64,000 nucleotides of DNA, taken from the NCBI RefSeq assembly GCF_963678635.1, contig NC_087062.1, forward strand, positions 1,118,001-1,182,000. The letters are read 5' to 3'. The position numbers and the translations under genes are program-made. The notes under the pieces were generated by a model that ran no database searches, had not been told where the DNA came from, and was given only the letters and a program-made list of their open reading frames with translations. Source of the stretch: Symsagittifera roscoffensis. Its lineage: Eukaryota; Xenacoelomorpha; Acoela; Convolutidae. Shown here one piece after another: positions 58,520-64,000 of the stretch. Positions within the stretch are counted from its first letter, which is position 1, and every line of letters starts with the position of its first letter.

Positions 58520-59226
58520 TAAATCGTTTTAAGGCGACTGGAAATCAATTTGAACTCACTTTTTTTTTCGAATATTTCATACTCAAATTTAATGTAATTA
58601 TTTTTTGTCAGTGCGGGTTGTCAAATGTTTTGTTTAGTTGTCAATGTTTCTGAGCTATTTTATAGTCAAAATTAGAGTTAAAAAATTACCCACGCAGTTG
58701 TCCTAAAAAAATAACTCAAAATTCGCTCAGTCCGATTAGCACTTTGACTTTTTAAGAAATTGTCTTTTTTTCCAGACTTGCAACTGTGTTTACTCTTTTA
58801 TTTGCAGGCGAAGCGTCGTCTCTAGTTTGTTCCCATCTTTGTCCTCTTGTGCTCTGCAAAATTTTTTCTCTTTTTTGTTTGTTCATCGAGTTTCTATATC
58901 ACTTTCGCATTCAACTGGAGCAAACACTTTCCTCATATCTCTGAAACTGCTTTAAACATTTTTGTTATTTTTCTGTTGTTGTTTTTGATCAAATCATCTA
59001 CCGCGTCCTGAAGAATGTTCGTTTTTTTCATTCTCATATTTAAATGCTTTTTATTTTATTTTGGGTCGTGTTGGCCTCTTTTTCGCCTAGATTGTTTTTC
59101 AAAAAAATGCGTGGGCAGATCAAAAACTAATTTACGTTATTTGGCTATGAAAGATTCATTTTTTCATTCGTTAAAATTTGAGCGGTTTTCTGTACGCAGA
59201 GAGAAAAGTTTGAAATTCAAGCAAAC
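58520..59226. other. Non-coding
   Basis: The 71-codon ORF at 59015-59230 runs into the tandem duplication and has no recognisable motif. Confidence 0.35.
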
Positions 59227-59754
59227 TTGAAGGTCAATCATCTGCCACGAAACTTTTTTTCATCCGAATTTTATCTCAGCTTTCTATTTAGAGTTGATTT
59301 TAAAAATTTTTTCAAAAAATTTGTTTCAAAATTTGGGTTTGATGTTGCTAAGGTCCGCAACAAGCGTTTGAGCAGCGATAAACGATTGTACAGTTCTGTG
59401 ACGAGATAGTACTGAAGAATATGTGTTGTGATCATTGAGATTTTCAGCCATTTGAACAATCTCAGCAAACCCCCGCTCGACCAAGTGAACTTTCTTCTCC
59501 ATAAACAAATAAAAGGCGACCTAAACATTTTATTGGATAGCTAGTCAATTTTGACTGAACTTTTTATATCCTTCGAAAGTTATTGTTGTCTTGAGCTCAA
59601 AATTGAAAAGATATTTTACTTGTGATCATTTTTCGTAAAGTTGTGGGGGTTTATAGATTGCCAATTTGGGACAATTAACGCGCAATATTTTTTGCGCTAA
59701 TAACGCGTAAGCGGCAAAATAAGCGATCAATTTTTTACGCATTTTGATTTTTAT

Positions 59755-60256
59755 TCCGACTTCTGAAGAAAGTGGCGGAATATTTGGGCTTTTTTCTCCG
59801 GACAAATTACGACTGCTTAGCTAGCCTTTTTCGACGGAAGTTTTAGGTTTTATATATCAGCTAAAAGTTATTATTGTCTTGGGCTCAAGTTTATTAAAAA
59901 AACATATTTAACCTGTGATCATATTTTGTAAAGTTATGGGGGTGTAAAGAATGCCAATTTGGGACAACTAACGCGCGATATATTTTGTGTTATTAACCCG
60001 TAAGCGGAGATTTAATCCGTCTTGGAAATCGTTCCAAATTGAATTGAGGCATGCTATTTGGTCTATTTAATGTTTAGCTTTATGCTAAATGTACTATTTT
60101 GTACTGAACATAGCATGTGGGATAATTTTCGCAAAAAAAAAAATTCAAAACTTTTTTGTTGAAAGTTTCATCAACTTTTTCTACAGCGAACGCTGCTCCA
60201 TAAACTTTAAAGGGCACTCAAAACGTTCAGGGCTTTGCCCCGATACGAGCAGTCTG
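59755..60256 (-). repeat. Dispersed structured repeat, reverse copy (first unit)
   Basis: The hairpin at 60243-60227 reads, on the - strand, TCGGGGC-AAA-GCCCTGA, with one G-T wobble. The outer stem ACTGCTC/GAGCAG is kept, as is the internal block with CGCGTTAGTTGTCCCAAATT. A second, truncated copy in the same orientation occupies about 59540-59725. The same pair recurs at about 60972-61688 in the duplicate. Confidence 0.75.
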
Positions 60257-61185
60257 GTTTTTTATTTTCCCAAAAAAATACTGCATTCTGACTGGTTGAA
60301 ATTTCGCGTCGCTCAATGTGCGAAAATGCGAAACCAATACAAATTGAACTTTATGCAGCCTTAATCAATTTAGCGAAATTGTTCACATTGGTCCGAGATT
60401 TTGTGCTAATGCATTTATCTCACTTACACCACACTAGGGGCGCTAGTACGAAACAGTTATTGGGATGAAATAAGCTTTTAGTCGCGAAAAATAGTCTCGG
60501 TGAGTAAAATCAGTATAAAGAATGATTGAGTTCACCGAATGAAAAAACCCACTCAAAGTTCGTCAAATTATACAGTCTTTTTTCTTTGCACCTCAAAGAA
60601 ACTTGCTAATTGTTAGTCTCCTGAGCAACCACGATCGATCCTTACAAAAGAAAAACATTTGAAGGTCAATCATCTGCCACGAAACTTTTTTTCATCCGAA
60701 TTTTATCTCAGCTTTCTATTTAGAGTTGATTTTAAAAATTTTTTCAAAAAATTTGTTTCAAAATTTGGGCTTGATGTTGCTAAGGTCCGCAACAAGCGTT
60801 TGAGCAGCGATAAACGATTGTACAGTTCTGTGACGAGATAGTACTGAAGAATATGTGTTGTGATCATTGAGATTTTCAGCCATTTGAACAATCTCAGCAA
60901 ACCCCCGCTCGACCAAGTGAACTTTCTTCTCCATAAACAAATAAAAGGCGACCTAAACATTTTATTGGATAGCTAGTCAATTTTGACTGAACTTTTTATA
61001 TCCTTCGAAAGTTATTGTTGTCTTGAGCTCAAAATTGAAAAGATATTTTACTTGTGATCATTTTTCGTAAAGTTGTGGGGGTTTATAGATTGCCAATTTG
61101 GGACAATTAACGCTCAATATTTTTTGCGCTAATAACGCGTAAGCGGCAAAATAAGCGATCAATTTTTTACGCATTTTGATTTTTA

Positions 61186-61688
61186 TTCCGACTTCTGAAG
61201 AAAGTGGCGGAATATTTGGGCTTTTTTCTCCGGACAAATTACGACTGCTTAGCTAGCCTTTTTCGACGGAAGTTTTAGGTTTTATATATCAGCTAAAAGT
61301 TATTATTGTCTTGGGCTCAAGTTTATTAAAAAAACATATTTAACCTGTGATCATATTTTGTAAAGTTATGGGGGTGTAAAGAATGCCAATTTGGGACAAC
61401 TAACGCGCGATATATTTTGTGTTATTAACCCGTAAGCGGAGATTTAATCCGTCTTGGAAATCGTTCCAAATTGAATTGAGGCATGCTATTTGGTCTATTT
61501 AATGTTTAGCTTTATGCTAAATGTACTATTTTGTACTGAACATAGCATGTGGGATAATTTTCGCAAAAAAAAAATTCAAAACTTTTTTGTTGAAAGTTTC
61601 ATCAACTTTTTCTACAGCGAACGCTGCTCCATAAACTTTAAAGGGCACTCAAAACGTTCAGGGCTTTGCCCCGATACGAGCAGTCTGG
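61186..61688 (-). repeat. Dispersed structured repeat, reverse copy (second unit)
   Basis: This is the duplicate of the copy at 59755-60256 carried by the second 1.43-kb unit, identical except for one fewer A. Confidence 0.75.
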
Positions 61689-62131
61689 TTTTTTATTTTC
61701 CCAAAAAAATACTGCATTCTGACTGGTTGAAATTTCGCGTCGCTCAATGTGCGAAAATGCGAAACCAATACAAATTGAACTTTATGCAGCCTTAATCAAT
61801 TTAGCGAAATTGTTCACATTGGTCCGAGATTTTGTGCTAATGCATTTATCTCACTTACACCACACTAGGGGCGCTAGTACGAAACAGTTATTGGGATGAA
61901 ATAAGCTTTTAGTCGCGAAAAATAGTCTCGGTGAGTAAAATCAGTATAAAGAATGATTGAGTTCACCGAATGAAAAAACCCACTCAAAGTTCGTCAAATT
62001 ATACAGTCTTTTTTCTTTGCACCTCAAAGAAACTTGCTAATTGTTAGTCTCCTGAGCAACCACGATCGATCCTTACAAAAGAAAAACATTTTTGTTTGTC
62101 AAATTTTTATATTTAGCATTTAGGTTAATCA

Positions 62132-63549
62132 CTAATTATCTGAGTTGAACTTTGAATAGTAACCTATCAGACAGTTGTAAACATCAGCAACATTCATTGC
62201 CAGCTGAATACAGAGACCATAAACGACCTCTTGGTCTGGCTTGTAGTTATTTATTCCCAAATTGGTAGCCGGAAGTAAATTAGAAACAACATTTGCTTTC
62301 AATCTGCGGTCAGTTTCAGCTTTATTCATCCGAACGTAGCCACTAGCAGGATTAGAATTGTAGTTATATCTAATTAAATTCTTAATTGATTGTCTAACTT
62401 CACCCATATTTCGGTTCATATGACGACGAAGCTTTCTGCCACGACACTGGGTTTGCTGTACTTCATAAAGATAGTCTTTTATGAAACCTTTCCTCTCAAT
62501 TATTTTGTTCACTTCATCCTCATCCCAAACTTCGACAACTCGTGACATAACCTGGAGTTTATCCTTTTTCGAGGTCGAGTTTATTTGATCGCAACGATAA
62601 ACGAGCAAGATATTTGAATCCATGTGCAAAACAATGAAGTTTGGAAATGGAGTCTCTGCGTTTCGCTTCAATGAGGGGTCAATCTTATGAGTTTTTGTCT
62701 TTTTGTAGCTCCGAACTTGAGTTGAAACGAAAGTTCCGAACGGACTATCTGGGAAGCTTTTAATTGTTTCGAGCGATTGCTTATTTTTTCCGTGAAGAGT
62801 TGGCTTAGATTGTTCCAATTTGACTTCAAATTTAAGACCTGAAACTTTTTGAAAATTTACAATCAATGGTTTTCGCTGAAAATTTTTTTAAACTGTTTCT
62901 GAAATCCAAAGCTGAACCAATTTTTCTGCACGGCGTTGTTCCAAAGAAAAGAAAATTTTTCGCTCCAATTTGCCAACCAAAATTGATGATTTTGAGTCGA
63001 AATAATCTTCTTTGAAAAAAAAACCTCGAAACCTTTTGTCTACCCAAGAGTTTTTATAAACCGACCGTCTCAATTGAATAAAAAGTTTATAATTTATTCT
63101 GTTTTTTTTTCAATCGAAATCAAAACATGAACTAGACCTTTGACCAACTAACCCCATGGCACTATTTTAGGATATACTTTTTGGCTGAACAACCCTAAAA
63201 CTTTTCAAAGGAGTTTTTGGCGCCAATGTTTATAATAATTTTGAGTGAGAAGCTAGCGCTGAAAAATGCATTTTTTGATTCAATTTTTCAAAAAAGGGGT
63301 TTTCAAATACCAACCTGCATTCATATCATTAGTGTTAACTTGATTGAAGTCCAGCGAAGTGCACTGGTCTTCAGAGGGGTCAGAGGACATGACCACTTGC
63401 CACACCCCCTCCAATTGGGATGGCCCCACCCACTCAGTCGGGGACACAGGGCGGCATTGATTGACAAGGTCACAGTAAGCAGATGTGATACTCGGAAGAA
63501 CCAATGCCAAAAAGTAAATCACAAAGTTCAATTTGAGGAAAATGATCAT
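62132..63549 (-). CDS. Secreted lipocalin with C-terminal extension
   Basis: There are two coding exons. 63549-63315 starts with ATG; 62838-62132 ends with TAA. The phase-1 junction (GCAG|GT with a TTTCAG|GT acceptor) creates one Gly codon, giving 313 residues. Residues 1-24 are a signal peptide (hydrophobic core FVIYFLALVLPS, cleavage likely after TSA). The lipocalin signature GxW is at 46-50 (LEGVW), preceded by Cys26 and Cys32. In exon 2, VLHMDSNILLVYRC (148-161) corresponds to the TDY/strand F-G motif, VMSR (175-178) to the third conserved Arg, and VQQTQC (205-210) to the closing Cys. Lipocalins carry small hydrophobic ligands in a beta barrel; the ligand here is unknown. Residues 211-313 extend beyond the normal ~180-residue family length, begin basic (RGRKLRRHMNRN), and have no motif I know. 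The donor (GTTGGT) is weak. Confidence 0.78.
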
Positions 63550-63559
63550 CTTATTAGCC

Positions 63560-63895
63560 GGAAAAAGAACTGGTTTACAACTATTTAGAAAGATATTGAA
63601 AGTTTAACTTAAATTCTTAAAGTTGAAGGTGAAAAAGTTAGTTAATTTGAGAGATGCAAGTTTCAATCTTCATATGTCAATGAACTCAATAAATAAACTC
63701 GCAATTGCTGTTTATTTTCTCATTTATTTAGATTTGTCTTAATAATCTATGTTTAAATAATCTATGAATTTACAAAACAGCCCAATAGAAAACAGAAAAA
63801 CAGTCAAATCAAACCAGACCCAAAACGATTTTAAACGGTCAAAAATTACTAAACCGGTTGTAGGTTTAAGGTCGGTTTAACATAGAACCCCCCCC
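63560..63895. other. Sequence upstream of the lipocalin gene
   Basis: This presumably holds the lipocalin promoter and 5' UTR. I see no clear TATA box or initiator. It is AT-rich with no ORF. Confidence 0.3.
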
Positions 63896-63897
63896 GG

Positions 63898-64000
63898 GTC
63901 GAGATCCCGCTCATAAACCGCTCAAGATATGAGCGGTCTGAGAGGTTTTTCAGCAAGATTTGAGCAGTTTGAGCGGTATGAGCGGTTTGGGTGGGTTTGG
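63898..64000. repeat. GAGCGGT-based short repeats with inverted copies, cut by window end
   Basis: The motif TGAGCGGT recurs at about 10-22-bp spacing (63930, 63970, 63980) and in inverted form (ACCGCTCA, near 63917) just before it, giving ACCGCTC-AAGATAT-GAGCGGT as a perfect small palindrome. It may be the edge of a transposon or a satellite continuing past the window. Confidence 0.55.

Larger units (their letters stand above)
59227..62091. repeat. Tandem duplication of a 1.43-kb unit
   Basis: Copy 1 is 59227-60658 and copy 2 is 60659-62090. By eye they differ at two substitutions (GGGTTTGA/GGGCTTGA near 59338 and 60770; CGCGCAATA/CGCTCAATA near 59682 and 61114) and in the length of one A run (60135/61566). 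The junctions share TTGAAGG. Each unit contains a complete reverse-oriented copy of the dispersed structured repeat and a partial one. The near identity means a very recent event or an assembly artefact. Confidence 0.95.

Noticed and set aside
60089-60364. ORFs at 60089-60364 and 61490-61795 (and the paired - strand ORFs) as duplicated genes
   Set aside because: They run across the dispersed repeat and unique AT-rich sequence with no motif; their duplication simply follows from the 1.43-kb tandem duplication.
62888-63073. 61-codon ORF between the two lipocalin exons
   Set aside because: It lies entirely in the proposed intron, and the phase-matched 63315/62838 junction already gives a continuous lipocalin.

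Overview
This is a repeat-rich, AT-rich stretch of nuclear DNA from an animal, most likely an invertebrate. The evidence is spliced genes of metazoan type (a DRAK/STK17-like kinase, mitochondrial ribosomal protein L43, CCDC77, a secreted lipocalin), GT-AG introns plus one GC-AG intron, and many decayed LINEs of CR1/L2-like and PHD-bearing types with 3-5 kb of sequence each. I cannot place it to phylum from sequence alone.

Genes. On the + strand, 4522-7145 holds the last four coding exons of a DRAK/STK17-type kinase; its N-lobe and catalytic loop lie outside the window or are not recognisable. On the - strand, 13821-14722 carries two exons (the 3' part) of MRPL43, joined across a GC-AG intron. 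CCDC77 (- strand, 34648 to 23613) is complete: six coding exons, every intron in phase 0, 536 residues. A two-exon lipocalin gene (- strand, 63549 to 62132) encodes a signal peptide, a lipocalin barrel and an unusual ~100-residue C-terminal extension. Three less certain exon-like ORFs are at 11183-11402, 21250-21986 and 35078-35565 (+).

Mobile elements. 7768-9276 is a nest of three non-autonomous DNA transposons, with 8-bp target duplications visible for each. Further hAT-like MITE material is at 8255-8440, 14095-14456 and 58114-58511. LINE remnants are at 15360-16835 (-), 17900-21035 (+; PHD finger, endonuclease, RT), 35680-36370 (+), 37137-37560 (-), 37560-41380 (+; SGNH end of ORF1, then a 2A-like motif, endonuclease and RT), 41390-41910 (-), 51230-55000 (+; second 2A-like copy) and 55320-56130 (+). 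The block 45290-51080 is one decayed polyprotein element. In order it holds a Gag-like domain, two damaged zinc knuckles, a macro domain resembling TARG1/OARD1, and an SGNH-hydrolase domain whose four catalytic blocks are all readable across three frames. This is the most unusual coding content here.

Repeats. A dispersed ~510-535 bp element (about six copies, both strands) starts with a 7-bp-stem hairpin that shows compensatory base changes between copies. There is a 1.3-kb triplicated unit inside the last CCDC77 intron, a nearly identical 1.43-kb tandem duplication beside the lipocalin gene, a ~375-bp fold-back hairpin at 12309-12683, a two-phase minisatellite (36-bp then 21-bp units) at 44180-45085, and a (CAA)n tract at 56385-56722.

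The cellular genes show no common pathway. The window reads as a few dispersed genes in a landscape dominated by transposable elements, several of which sit inside introns.
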